Shown: positions 44,185-52,970 of the stretch, in pieces | Layout: each line of letters begins with the position of its first letter | Numbering within the stretch: the stretch's first letter is position 1 | NCBI RefSeq assembly: GCF_000243415.2 | Contig: NZ_AGJJ02000003.1 | Location: forward strand, 62,001-126,000 | DNA length: 64,000 bases | DNA from: Mycolicibacterium tusciae JS617 | GTDB lineage: Bacteria; Actinomycetota; Actinomycetes; Mycobacteriales; Mycobacteriaceae | Reading direction: 5' to 3' | Program-made: the position numbers and the translations under genes | Notes under the pieces: generated by a model | Databases searched by the model: none | Seen by the model: the letters and a program-made list of their open reading frames with translations, nothing else | What the model was told of the DNA's origin: nothing

Positions 44185-45096
44185 ATGGACGTATTGCGCA
44201 CTCCCGACGAGCGATTCGCCGCGTTGACCGACTTTCCCTTCACGCCGCGCTATGTCGAGGTCGACTCCGGCGACGGCGGCCAGTTGCGGATGCACTACCT
44301 CGACGAGGGCCCGTCCGACGGCCAGGTGGTGCTGTTGCTGCACGGCGAGCCGTCGTGGAGTTACCTGTACCGGTGGATGATTCCGGTGCTCGTCGATGCT
44401 GGGCTGCGGGCGGTGGCGATCGACCTGGTCGGTTTCGGGCGCAGCGACAAGCCCACCAGCCGAGACGATTACACCTATCAGGCCCACGTGGATTGGACGT
44501 GGGCGGCGATCGAGGGGATCGGGATGGCCGACGTCACGCTGGTGTGTCAGGACTGGGGCGGGCTGATCGGGCTGCGCCTCGTCGGCGAGCATCCGGAGCG
44601 GTTCGCCCGGGTGGTGGCGGCCAACACCATGCTGCCGACCGGTGATCATCATCCCGGTGAGGCCTTCCTGGCGTGGCAGAAGTTCAGTCAGGAAGTGCCG
44701 TTGTTCCCCGCCGGGCAGATCGTCAACGGCGGATCCCTGTCCGCGCTGTCGCCCGAGGTGATCGCGGCCTACGACGCCCCGTTCCCCGACGCCAGCTACC
44801 AGGCCGGGGCCAGGCAGTTCCCCATGCTCGTCCCGATCAGTCCAGATGACCCGGCGGCGCCGGCCAACCGCAAGGCGTGGGCGGCGTTGGGTCGCTTCGA
44901 AAAACCTTTCCTGTCAGCATTTTCCGACTCAGATCCCATCACGGGTGCGGCTGAGCCGGTGCTGCGCGCGCAGGTCCCCGGCGCACGTGGGCAAGCCCGC
45001 GTGACGATCGTCGGCGCCGGCCACTTCCTACAGGAAGACAAAGGCCGTGAACTCGCCGAAGCCGTCATAACGTTCGTGAGCGCCAACCCGTGCTGA
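44185..45096 (+). CDS. dhmA: Haloalkane dehalogenase (DhmA-like, HLD-I), 303 aa
   Basis: Hydrolyses haloalkanes to alcohol and halide in the cytoplasm. Starts MDVLRTPDERFAALTDF, the opening typical of mycobacterial DhmA/DmbB-type enzymes. Oxyanion residue Glu55 in LLHGEPSWSY, nucleophile Asp123 and halide-binding Trp124 in VCQDWGGLIGL, acid Asp250 in SDSDPI, base His280 in GAGHFLQED. ATG 44185 behind AAAGGAG. Third gene of the redoxin-tetR operon. The catalytic set is complete, so an active enzyme is expected; substrate range unknown. Confidence 0.92.
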   Translation: MDVLRTPDERFAALTDFPFTPRYVEVDSGDGGQLRMHYLDEGPSDGQVVLLLHGEPSWSYLYRWMIPVLVDAGLRAVAIDLVGFGRSDKPTSRDDYTYQAHVDWTWAAIEGIGMADVTLVCQDWGGLIGLRLVGEHPERFARVVAANTMLPTGDHHPGEAFLAWQKFSQEVPLFPAGQIVNGGSLSALSPEVIAAYDAPFPDASYQAGARQFPMLVPISPDDPAAPANRKAWAALGRFEKPFLSAFSDSDPITGAAEPVLRAQVPGARGQARVTIVGAGHFLQEDKGRELAEAVITFVSANPC

Positions 45097-45555
45097 GACA
45101 AGCTGACTCGGCCGGATAGCGACGCAGCCCGATGTGGACTTCCCGGGAGAGGTCCAGTAGCTACTGACCTCCGATGTCGGGTCCCGACCAAGGCCCGCTC
45201 GGTTGCCTATCACAGTGCGATCAGGATCCGGTCAACGTGCGGCGACCCATCCGAGCGCTCGAACTCGAACTGCTCACCTTGGAACTTCTCGACAAGGGCA
45301 ATTACCGTTCGCTTTGAGCGCATTCACTCAGGACGGCACGTCGCGCATCGGGTCAGTCGCCGCGGTCGGACGGTCGGTCCGTCGACGGGTCGATCGACGG
45401 CGGTCGGGGCCACCAGATGCCCGGCGTGAGCTCTTCGTAGTTCCACGGCGCGCCCGCTCGCCCGGCTTCGTGTCGGCAATCGTGGTGAAGTCGTGGCCAA
45501 CTCAGCGCAACGGCAAAGTGAGCCCGTGGTGGAGGAGGATGCTGGGTAGGCGAAA
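45097..45555. other. Gap without a supported gene
   Basis: About 460 bases between dhmA and a tetR pseudogene. A minus-strand frame ending near 45353 (containing PWNYEELTPGIWWPRPP) looks like the end of a coding region but has no recognisable family or start. Confidence 0.4.
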
Positions 45556-46083
45556 GTGCAGCTGACACCCCGTGGTGCTGCCACCCGCGCGGCGATCGTG
45601 GCGGCCGCGGCGGAACTGATGTACGTCAACCGGGTCGCCTCGACGAGGTTCGGGCTGCCAGCTCGGTGAGCAAGTCGCAGGTCTACCGGCACTTCACCGA
45701 TAAGGCTGACCTGGTGCATGCGGTGATCGCACTGCGGGCCGAGGAGACCGTGGCCGAGCAGACCGAGCGTTTGCGCGGTGTGGATTCGATGCGCGGCCTG
45801 TAGCAATGGGGTGAGGCGTTCGTTCAGCGCAGTGTGCTGCGCCGGGGTGCGTGGGGCTGCGAACTGGGGTCGTTGGCGGCCGAACTGGCCGACTCTGATG
45901 AATACTCCCGCACCCGGTTGGCGTATCACTTCGGCCAATGGGAGGGATTGCTGGCCGAGGCCTTCCACCGCATGCGGCCGGCACCCTGCGCCCGGACGCC
46001 GACCCGATGCGCCTGGCGGTGGCGGTCATGGCCGCCGTCCAGGGCGGGTATCTGCTGGCGCAAACCGCCCACGACAATGCTCA
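45556..46083 (+). pseudogene. TetR-family regulator, frameshifted with internal stop
   Basis: GTG 45556. Pieces: RGAATRAAIVAAAAELMYV, then in another frame LDEVRAASSVSKSQVYRHFTD and DLVHAVIALRAEETVAEQ, an in-frame TAG after DSMRGL, then WGCELGSLAAELADSDEYS. Same subfamily as TetR2 and TetR3. At least two lesions, and the 3' end is fused to a secreted-protein remnant; inactive. Confidence 0.75.
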
Positions 46084-46108
46084 TCACGGCCGCCATCACC
46101 GGGGGCTT

Positions 46109-46322
46109 CCCGCGTCAGCCTTGGGTTTGGCCGGTACGGCATCGGCGGACACACCGGCTGCCGAGTCGATATCGGGTCTGCAGGCCGAGGGATACAGCGT
46201 GCAATTGAACGGAGGTGAAAGCCAGCCGTTGTCGGAATGCACCGTAAGCGGCGTGCACGGTGTCTCCGCCTCGAACGTCGGCGGCACCGTCTACGTGGAC
46301 ATGGCCTGCCGCGGAGGTTGCT
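46109..46322 (+). pseudogene. Small secreted mycobacterial protein lacking its signal start
   Basis: The end of a signal peptide (ASALGLAGTASA) and the mature part (SISGLQAEGYSVQLNGG through SECTVSGVHGVSASNVGG) match the intact small secreted protein at 55674-55931, including the two Cys spacing and the C-terminal GGC. The N-terminal signal is lost, and the frame continues out of the tetR pseudogene. Confidence 0.65.
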
Positions 46323-46342
46323 GACCAGAATCGGAGCAACAC

Positions 46343-46386
46343 ACTCGACCCCGTCGGGCGCATGGCGGTGGCTGATGGGGTCGAGT
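46343..46386. terminator. Long stem-loop, terminator candidate
   Basis: ACTCGACCCC (46343-46352) and GGGGTCGAGT (46377-46386) form a perfect 10-bp stem with a 24-nt loop just after the secreted-protein remnant. No T-run follows, as is common in mycobacterial terminators. Confidence 0.5.
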
Positions 46387-46420
46387 CTGGGCCAGAAGGC
46401 GCTCGGGCGGTCGCACCTAG

Positions 46421-46466
46421 CTAGAGCACCTTGGTCGCTAGAGCACCTTGGAGCACCTTGGTCGCT
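46421..46466. repeat. Short direct repeats next to the IS630 element
   Basis: The unit GAGCACCTTGG occurs three times, twice followed by TCGCTAG. The last copy ends at the TA target site of the IS630 element. Origin unknown; it may be a slippage duplication. Confidence 0.6.
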
Positions 46467-46467
46467 A

Positions 46468-47614
46468 GTGGTGTGTCCTGCATTTAGCTGACTTTTTCGA
46501 GGGCGATCCGACCGCGTGCGACCTTGGCGAGGATGGACTCGGCGGTGGCGGTCCACACGTAGGGTCTCGGGTCGTCGTTATGGGTGTCAATGTATTCCTG
46601 GATGGAGGCGACGAGGTCGGGCACGGAGTGAAAGACGCCGCGCCGCAACGCTTTGTCGGTCAGTTCCCGGAACCAGCGTTCGACGAGGTTGAGCCACGAC
46701 GACGACGTAGGGGTGAAGTGGAGGTGGAATCGGGGGTGTTTGTCCAGCCACTGGCGGACGTCGTCGTGCTTGTGGGTGGCGTAGTTGTCCAGGATCAGGT
46801 GGATCTGCAGATCTGTGGGCACCTGCCGGTCGATGGTCTTGAGGAATTTCAACCATTCCTGATGCCGGTGCCGAGGCATGCACTGGCTGATGATCGTGCC
46901 GGTCAGCACGTCGAGTGCGGCGAACAAGGTGGTGGTGCCGTTGCGCTTGTAGTCGTGGGGCATCGTCTCACCGCGGCCCTTGACCATCGGCAGCGATGCC
47001 TGGGTGCGGTCGAGCGCCTGCACCGAGGACTTCTCATCAGCGCACAATACGATCGCTTTCTCCGGCGGATTCAGATAGAGCCCGACGACATCGACCAGCT
47101 TCTCTTCGAACTTCGGATCGTTGGACAGCTTGAACGTCTCGACCCGATGCGGTTTGAGGCCCCGCGCCGACCACACCTGCTGCACAGTCGATTTCGACAC
47201 CCCGGTGGCCGCAGCCATGGTCCGGCAGCTCCAATGGGTTTCACCGGCCGGGCGGTAATTCAGCGTCAGATCCACGATCTCGTCGATCTTGTCCTGCGGG
47301 ATCGTCTTCTTGCGGCCCCGACCCTCGCGGACCTGCGCGAACTTGACCAGCCCCTCCTCGGCGAACCGGGCGCGCCACCCGCTGACCGACGCCGGCGACA
47401 CCGAAAACGACCGCGCGATAGCCGTGTTCGCCAGACCGTCCGCCGCCATCAACAAAGCCCGCGCGCGGACCACCTCACGATGCGGCGCCGACGACGACCG
47501 CGCCACAGACTCAAGAACTTCACGCTGTCCTGCAGATACCAGCAGCGCCGGAGCGGGTTGCCTCATGCGGCTGATCATACTAAACAATCAACAATTAATT
47601 GCAGGACACACCAC
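46468..47614 (-). mobile_element. Complete IS630-family insertion sequence
   Basis: Perfect terminal repeats GTGGTGTGTCCTGCA (46468-46482) and its complement (47600-47614), flanked by TA on both sides (46466-46467 and 47615-47616), the TA target duplication of this family. Length 1147 bp with one intact transposase gene. Confidence 0.9.
46484..47578 (-). CDS. IS630-family transposase, 364 aa
   Basis: N-terminal HTH region (SVSPASVSGWRARFAEEGL) followed by a DDE domain: Asp in VLCADEKSSVQALDRTQ, Asp in LILDNYATHKHDD, Glu in WLNLVERWFRELTDK. The frame is intact. Start taken at ATG 47578 (MISRMRQPAP); TTG 47587 is possible. The product catalyses cut-and-paste transposition into TA. Its C-terminal third is closely related to the fragment at 39139-39441. 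Confidence 0.92.
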   Translation of the reverse strand: MISRMRQPAPALLVSAGQREVLESVARSSSAPHREVVRARALLMAADGLANTAIARSFSVSPASVSGWRARFAEEGLVKFAQVREGRGRKKTIPQDKIDEIVDLTLNYRPAGETHWSCRTMAAATGVSKSTVQQVWSARGLKPHRVETFKLSNDPKFEEKLVDVVGLYLNPPEKAIVLCADEKSSVQALDRTQASLPMVKGRGETMPHDYKRNGTTTLFAALDVLTGTIISQCMPRHRHQEWLKFLKTIDRQVPTDLQIHLILDNYATHKHDDVRQWLDKHPRFHLHFTPTSSSWLNLVERWFRELTDKALRRGVFHSVPDLVASIQEYIDTHNDDPRPYVWTATAESILAKVARGRIALEKVS

Positions 47615-47615
47615 T

Positions 47616-47899
47616 AGAACGTTGAGAGGTGTCTTGAGTTTTCAGGCTGCCTTCGGCAGCAGGCGGACCTGGTCGATGGTTTCTGTGATGTGAATGTCGA
47701 AGGTGTGCAACGCGTTTCGTATCGGTGTTGGAGCTGGCGGTGTGTCGGTGGCGAGCAGCGGACGCTCGAAGGTGCAACGTGGCGACCAGGTGGTCAAACC
47801 CGTTCTCGATGTTTCCTCACCGTAACGGCAGGGGCTCGATCCACCGCTGATCGCGCTCGGTCACCTACGTCCGGTTACAACACTCCGAAGTCCCCAAGG
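47616..47899. other. Gap with possible transposase tail
   Basis: No intact gene. A minus-strand frame ending near 47648 (containing TFDIHITETIDQVRLLPKAA) looks like the C-terminus of another protein, possibly a transposase. Too little for assignment. Confidence 0.35.
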
Positions 47900-48478
47900 A
47901 AGGGGGCGGCGTATGGTCTGGCTAGCTTCTGCTCCGGACCGATCCTCGGGGCGGTGCTCACAGTGGCCGCCGCCGGCGCCGAACCGCTGCGCGGTGCGCT
48001 ACCACTCGGTGTATATGCCGCGGGAATGACGGCACCGTTGTTGGTGTTAGCCGCTGCCTGGCGACGATTCAACCTTGGACGCCGAACGTGGTTGCGCGAA
48101 AGGGCATTCCACATCGGACCCGTGCACCTGCACACGACCTCCACCATCGGAGGATTGCTCTTCATCGGAATCGGCGTGACGTTTGCCTTCTTCGGTGGCG
48201 TCTCGGGACTCCCGACCGTCAGCCCTCGGCTTGCTCTGCGGGTCGAGAACGCCACAGCGGCCCTCGCGGGTCACGTTCCCGATATCGCGCTGTTGCTCGT
48301 CCTGGCCGGTGTCGTAATGCTGGTGCTGCGCTACCGGTTGCGGCGCGGGTCGGCAAAAACCCGCTCCGCTGTTGACGATCTGGGCGACGTTCAGGAGCGC
48401 GGTGACTCAGTGCCACCGCCTAGCCGAACCTTGCCAACGGTGCCGCGCAGTCGCGACGCGCTGCAGCAGCGGCAGTGA
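47900..48478 (+). pseudogene. CcdA-family thiol-redox membrane protein, N-terminally truncated
   Basis: From KGAAYGLASFCSGPILGAVL the sequence matches CcdA/DsbD-type transmembrane electron carriers, with the conserved Cys in ASFCSGP. Helices follow at LPLGVYAAGMTAPLLVLAA, TIGGLLFIGIGVTFAFFGG and VPDIALLLVLAGVVMLVL. The first half, with the other active Cys, is missing; the frame upstream of 47900 is unrelated. Probably inactive. Confidence 0.7.
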
Positions 48479-48695
48479 GGTGTGCAGCTGCGGAAGGGGA
48501 TTCGCAATGAGAGTGTTCCGCGACGGCCGGGTCATCGCCGCGTCGTACGTCATCACTTCGTAAGGTTTGATCCGACGACGGGGCGGTAACTTGAGATGAT
48601 GCCGCCAACGGGCCGTCCAACGACTGTGCCTGCCGTCGATGACCTCGTGGCGGTGCGTCGGAGTGGTTGAACGGACACGAGTCTTGTGCCGTGGC
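48479..48695. other. Spacer before the YncE-like gene
   Basis: About 220 bases with no supported gene. The open frame of the YncE-like gene extends back into it, but the signal peptide dictates the later start at 48696. Confidence 0.4.
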
Positions 48696-49754
48696 ATGCG
48701 CTTGGCACCGGCGTGCTGGCTTGCTGTTGTCGTCCCCATGGCGGCAGCCTGTGGCAACAATGTCGCACCGCAGGCGCCCGCCTCGAGCTGGACCCCCGTG
48801 GCGGGCGGCACGCCGCCCGCCGAGCCGGCCGTCGCCGGTGCGCCGAGCACCGCGCCAGTGGGCAAAGTGGTCACGATCGGACCTGCGCCGGAGGGGATCG
48901 TCATCGGGCGATCGGGGACCGGCGCCGTCGCGGTACGCAACCCTGACGGTGTCGAATTGTTCGACGCCGCCACAGGTGTGGTAGGTCGAAGAATTCCGAC
49001 CGAAGGGGCGGCCAGGCATCTGCGCCTCGCCGGACCCGACGGACCCGTAGTGGTGCCTTTGGAGGGCTCCAACGAGCTGGTGCAACTCGACCTCGCCCAA
49101 GGCACTGTGTTCGAGACGGCGACAGGTGTGGGCCACCAGCCGCACGACGCGGCGCGGACGGCGGAGGGCACCATCGTGGTCACCAATGAACTCGGTGGTG
49201 GCGTGGTGTTCGTGCGCGACGGCAGCGTGATCGGCTCCGCCCGCGCCGGCCCGGTGCAGCCCGGAGGTATCGCCGCGGTGGGGCGGTACGCGGCGGTGGC
49301 CGACGTCCGGAGAAACGGAGTGTGGGTTTACGACCCGTCGACCCAGCAGCTGGCGTCGCACGGCCCAGTCGGTGTCAAACTGACGCACGCCGTCGGATTG
49401 TCCGGCGATCTCGGCGCCTTCGCCGACACCGATGGGGGCGCGGTCTTCGTCGAGCGCATCGACCCGCAGATCACTCAGGTCGCCAGGATCGACGCCCCAG
49501 GTAGCCCATATGGTCTGGCCTACGACACGCACCGCGGTCGGCTGTACGTCACACTCACCGCGTCGAACCTGCTGCGCGTGATAGATCTCTCGGATGCGAC
49601 GAAGCCGCGGATAGTCGGCGACATTGCGACGATGCGACAGCCCAATTCCGTTGCGGTAAACCCGCGTTCGAATGACGTTCTGATCACCGGTTTAGGTCCT
49701 GCCGGGCGGGGCAGCCTACAGATCGTGTCCCTCGCCTTGTTGCCCACCGGCTGA
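48696..49754 (+). CDS. YncE-like beta-propeller lipoprotein, 352 aa
   Basis: Signal peptide MRLAPACWLAVVVPMAAAC with a lipobox-like MAAAC, then a Pro/Ala linker and repeated four-stranded blades (for example GPAPEGIVIGRSGTGAVAVR, GVGHQPHDAARTAEGTIVVT, GSPYGLAYDTHRGRLYVTL, QPNSVAVNPRSNDVLITGL), the pattern of YncE/PQQ-like seven-blade propellers. Exposed on the outer face of the cytoplasmic membrane. It is followed after 22 bases by an Emb-like glycosyltransferase gene, so the two probably form an operon. Confidence 0.8.
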   Translation: MRLAPACWLAVVVPMAAACGNNVAPQAPASSWTPVAGGTPPAEPAVAGAPSTAPVGKVVTIGPAPEGIVIGRSGTGAVAVRNPDGVELFDAATGVVGRRIPTEGAARHLRLAGPDGPVVVPLEGSNELVQLDLAQGTVFETATGVGHQPHDAARTAEGTIVVTNELGGGVVFVRDGSVIGSARAGPVQPGGIAAVGRYAAVADVRRNGVWVYDPSTQQLASHGPVGVKLTHAVGLSGDLGAFADTDGGAVFVERIDPQITQVARIDAPGSPYGLAYDTHRGRLYVTLTASNLLRVIDLSDATKPRIVGDIATMRQPNSVAVNPRSNDVLITGLGPAGRGSLQIVSLALLPTG

Positions 49755-49776
49755 TCCCATCGCGGGGACTTTCGGG

Positions 49777-52700
49777 TTGGTAACGACAGCGGACGCAGCC
49801 ACCAGCACCGCCCGCACTCGGATCGGCGCGATTCTCGCGATCATCCTGGGGTTGGTGGGTGTCGCGATCGGGCTGGCATTGCCGTTCATGCCCGTTACTG
49901 CCACCGAGGCGACGGTCACCTGGCCGATTCCCGGCCAGCCTGCAACCTCGACGACGGCGTTCTTCGTGCCGTACCGGCCGGCCGAACTCACCGCGACGGT
50001 GCCCTGCACGGCGATCCGCGCCGACGCCGGCGACCGCACCAGCACGGTGTTGGCCACCGGCCCCGAGGGCGACGGGCTGGTGTTGAAGAGCGGCCCTCAC
50101 GGAGCCGAGCTGTTGTTGGGGCACCGCAGCGTGCCGCTCGGCGACACCGCCGCGGGCGAGGATTGCGGCATCACCGTGCGCGCGGCAGCCAACGGTGTCA
50201 CCATTTCCGACCGCAAGGGTCCGGCGATCGACTTGCCCGGCGAGTCGGTGCCGAAGGTGTTCGGATTTCGTACCGACCTCGATCCTGCCCGAGCCGCCGG
50301 GATGACGGTGGTGGCACGCACCGCCAGTGCGTTCGCTACCCGCCCGACAACGTCGAAAGAACTCTTTGTCGCAGTGCAATTGGTCGCGGTGCTGACTGCC
50401 TTCGGGCTCTTGGTGCACGCCGGGCGTCGCGTCGACCCTCCCGTGCGGTCCGCCGGAACGTCCCGTCGCACAGCGCACCTGGGCACGACGTGGGTGGACG
50501 TCGCGGTCATCGCGGTATTGCTCGGTTGGGCGGTCATCGGTCCGCTGTCCGTCGATGACGGCTGGGCCACCACGATCGCCCGCACCTACGCGGCGACGGG
50601 CAATGCCGGCAACTACTACCGCTGGTGGAACGCCTCGGAGGCACCGTTCGCGTTCAGTCAGCAAATACTCGCGACACTGACCCGCGTCAGCCTCCAACCC
50701 GTGTGGCTGCGGTTGCCGAGCACGCTGCTTGCCGTGGGCACGTGGTTCGTGCTCAGCCGGGGGGTGCTGCGCGCCGCCCTCCCCGCGGTGGCTGACACCG
50801 CCCGGATTCGGCTGCTGGCCGGGTTGTGTCTTCTGGTGGCCTGGCTGCCGTTCAACCTCGGGGAGAGACCCGAGTCGTACGTGGCCTTCGGGCTCACTGC
50901 CGTCGTGGGTCTGTTATGGCGGGCTCGTAGCCCGGTTGCGCTGGGCGGGGCGGCTCTCGTCATCGGGTTGACCGTCCCAATCAGTCCCACCAGTATCGTC
51001 CTCGCCGCACCCGTCGCCGTGTTCGCCTTCCGGGCGATCAAGATCCTGCACCGGACCGCGTCGACAACGTTGGAGCTGCTCGCTCGTGTGGTGCTTCTGG
51101 CCTGTGTCGCGTCAGTCGGGCTGACGGTCGTCTTCGCCGACCAGACGGTGGACGGCGTGATCACCGCAACCGATTGGCACACCTTCTTCGGGCCGTCGTT
51201 GCCGTGGTATGACGAACCCGATCGATACCGTTACCTGCTCGGGGAAGGCCAGCAGGGCAGTTTCGCGAAGCGTTCGTCCCTCCTGCTCGCACTTGCGTTG
51301 CTGCCTACCGTGGGGATGCTGTTCGCCAGGCGAAGCGAGCGCAGCGACGAGATGCGCTCTGCCGCCCGACTCGCCGCCGTGGTGGTCATCGCACTGGGGC
51401 TACTGTCGCTGGTGCCCTCCAAGTGGTCCTATCACCTCGGCGCACTGGCTGGACTGTTGGCGTCATTCATGGCGGTTTCCGTGGCGGCGTTGGTGATCCG
51501 CACCCGCATGCCGGTCGTCGATCGCAGCGCAGCGGTGATCGCGACGGTCGGCGGCGCGCTCATGGTGGCGGCGGCGTCGCTGGCGTTTGCCGGTGCCAAT
51601 GCCTGGTGGTTGCCCGAGGTCGCCGACGTGCCATGGGCCGTCGGTCAGGTGCGTCCGTTCGGCGTGCCGCTGGACAGCGCACCGGTTTGGGTCGGCGTCT
51701 GGGTGTTGGCGCTCGCCGCGCTGGCCGCGATCTTCGCGCGCCGACGTACCGGCGCCGTCGTCCGCGCGCTTATCACGGCACCGGCGGTGTTGACGGTGCT
51801 GGCGGCGGCCACGGCGCTGCTGGTCCTGGTTTCCTCGTTCGTGGCGGCACCCATCCGGCGGCCGTCGGGCTCGCTGGCTGTGGCCAACCTGCGTTGGCTG
51901 GCCGGGCGTTCCGCTTGCGGGATTGCCGACGACGTCGAGGTGCTGCGCGACGACGAACCCCTGCGCCAGGCGAGCATGTTCGAAGACCTGGACGGTTTCG
52001 TAGCGCTGGGCGGGTTCGATCAAGACTGGCCGCCGCCGGACCCGCCCGGTTTTGGGGCGTCGACCGATCTGTGGGGCAGCCTTGTCGACGGCCGGCAGCA
52101 CACGGCAACGATGACGAGCCCTTGGTTCATGTTGGCCCCGTTGGGTTCTGCCGAGGGGCTCTCGGTCTCAGTGTCCGGTCGTACTGACGGCGGCAACGAG
52201 GTGTTCTTCGAATTCGGCCGCAGCTCCGGGGATCGACCAGTCGGTGCGGCGCAATACGGCGTCACCGTGCTGGCCGACGTCGCCCCAAGCGACCGGGCGG
52301 TGCCAGCGGGCGGTCCTGAACGCCGGCTCTGGCGGACGGTCACGGTTGACGCCGCCCAACTGCCCGCAGGCGCCGACCGGGTCCGCATTCGGGCCAGGGA
52401 CGCCGGGGACGACCCGGCTGCGGGGTTGGCGCTCACCGGTCCGCGGCGCCACACCGTGATCAGCTTGACCGACTTCCTGGCCGATCATGGCCCGGTGCTG
52501 GAGAGCTGGCCGCAGTCGTTCCTGCTTCCGTGCGTACACGACATCGCCGGAGTGGCCGATGGACTCGCGCGGACTCCCCGCGCGCTGATCGTTGCGTCCG
52601 GACCCTGGTTCACCCAGCCGAGCGACCAGCGGATCGGCGGAGTGTTCGCTGGGCTCGTGGCCTACGGCGGGCTCCACGAAGTGGCCACCCGACTCGCTGG

Positions 52701-52842
52701 CAACCCGGACATCGATTGGGGCAGACTGCTGCTCACCTCAGGATGGGCGCACCAAGACGCCTACCAACGCCGCAGCGTCGGCATTCAGAGGTCCGGCCAC
52801 GAGGAGGGCAGACGCGTCTACCAGGCACAGCTACCGCCGTAG
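49777..52842 (+). CDS. Emb-type arabinosyltransferase-like membrane glycosyltransferase, 1021 aa
   Basis: Organised like EmbA/B/C: one N-terminal helix (IGAILAIILGLVGVAIGLAL), an extracytoplasmic domain (about 30-190), a membrane core of about a dozen helices (about 195-690), and a large C-terminal extracytoplasmic domain with carbohydrate-binding character (WFMLAPLGSAEGLSVSVSGR). The acidic motif IGPLSVDDGW near residue 263 is where GT-C enzymes place the catalytic Asp pair. It may transfer arabinose or another sugar to cell-wall polymers, but is too short of landmarks to call EmbA, B or C. TTG start at 49777. The accessory-region location suggests a paralogue. Confidence 0.8.
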   Translation: MVTTADAATSTARTRIGAILAIILGLVGVAIGLALPFMPVTATEATVTWPIPGQPATSTTAFFVPYRPAELTATVPCTAIRADAGDRTSTVLATGPEGDGLVLKSGPHGAELLLGHRSVPLGDTAAGEDCGITVRAAANGVTISDRKGPAIDLPGESVPKVFGFRTDLDPARAAGMTVVARTASAFATRPTTSKELFVAVQLVAVLTAFGLLVHAGRRVDPPVRSAGTSRRTAHLGTTWVDVAVIAVLLGWAVIGPLSVDDGWATTIARTYAATGNAGNYYRWWNASEAPFAFSQQILATLTRVSLQPVWLRLPSTLLAVGTWFVLSRGVLRAALPAVADTARIRLLAGLCLLVAWLPFNLGERPESYVAFGLTAVVGLLWRARSPVALGGAALVIGLTVPISPTSIVLAAPVAVFAFRAIKILHRTASTTLELLARVVLLACVASVGLTVVFADQTVDGVITATDWHTFFGPSLPWYDEPDRYRYLLGEGQQGSFAKRSSLLLALALLPTVGMLFARRSERSDEMRSAARLAAVVVIALGLLSLVPSKWSYHLGALAGLLASFMAVSVAALVIRTRMPVVDRSAAVIATVGGALMVAAASLAFAGANAWWLPEVADVPWAVGQVRPFGVPLDSAPVWVGVWVLALAALAAIFARRRTGAVVRALITAPAVLTVLAAATALLVLVSSFVAAPIRRPSGSLAVANLRWLAGRSACGIADDVEVLRDDEPLRQASMFEDLDGFVALGGFDQDWPPPDPPGFGASTDLWGSLVDGRQHTATMTSPWFMLAPLGSAEGLSVSVSGRTDGGNEVFFEFGRSSGDRPVGAAQYGVTVLADVAPSDRAVPAGGPERRLWRTVTVDAAQLPAGADRVRIRARDAGDDPAAGLALTGPRRHTVISLTDFLADHGPVLESWPQSFLLPCVHDIAGVADGLARTPRALIVASGPWFTQPSDQRIGGVFAGLVAYGGLHEVATRLAGNPDIDWGRLLLTSGWAHQDAYQRRSVGIQRSGHEEGRRVYQAQLPP

Positions 52843-52891
52843 CGAAGCGCTATATGGACGTGGATCGGGCTGGTGCCACGCCCACCAAATA

Positions 52892-52907
52892 TGTACCATC
52901 TAGTACA
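52892..52907. promoter_or_regulatory. TGTAC-type operator 6 (TGTACC-N4-AGTACA)
   Basis: TGTACC ATCT AGTACA, one base from perfect symmetry, 63 bases before the ATG of the redoxin-GAF gene. Confidence 0.7.
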
Positions 52908-52970
52908 AAGATCGGCGATGCGATCCCTCTGCGTACGAAGCCCACAAACCCAACCAGGAAGGCCCATCCC

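Noticed and set aside
46421..46466. Repeated GAGCACCTTGG units as a CRISPR-like array
   Set aside because: Only three short copies with almost no spacers, and no cas genes in the window.
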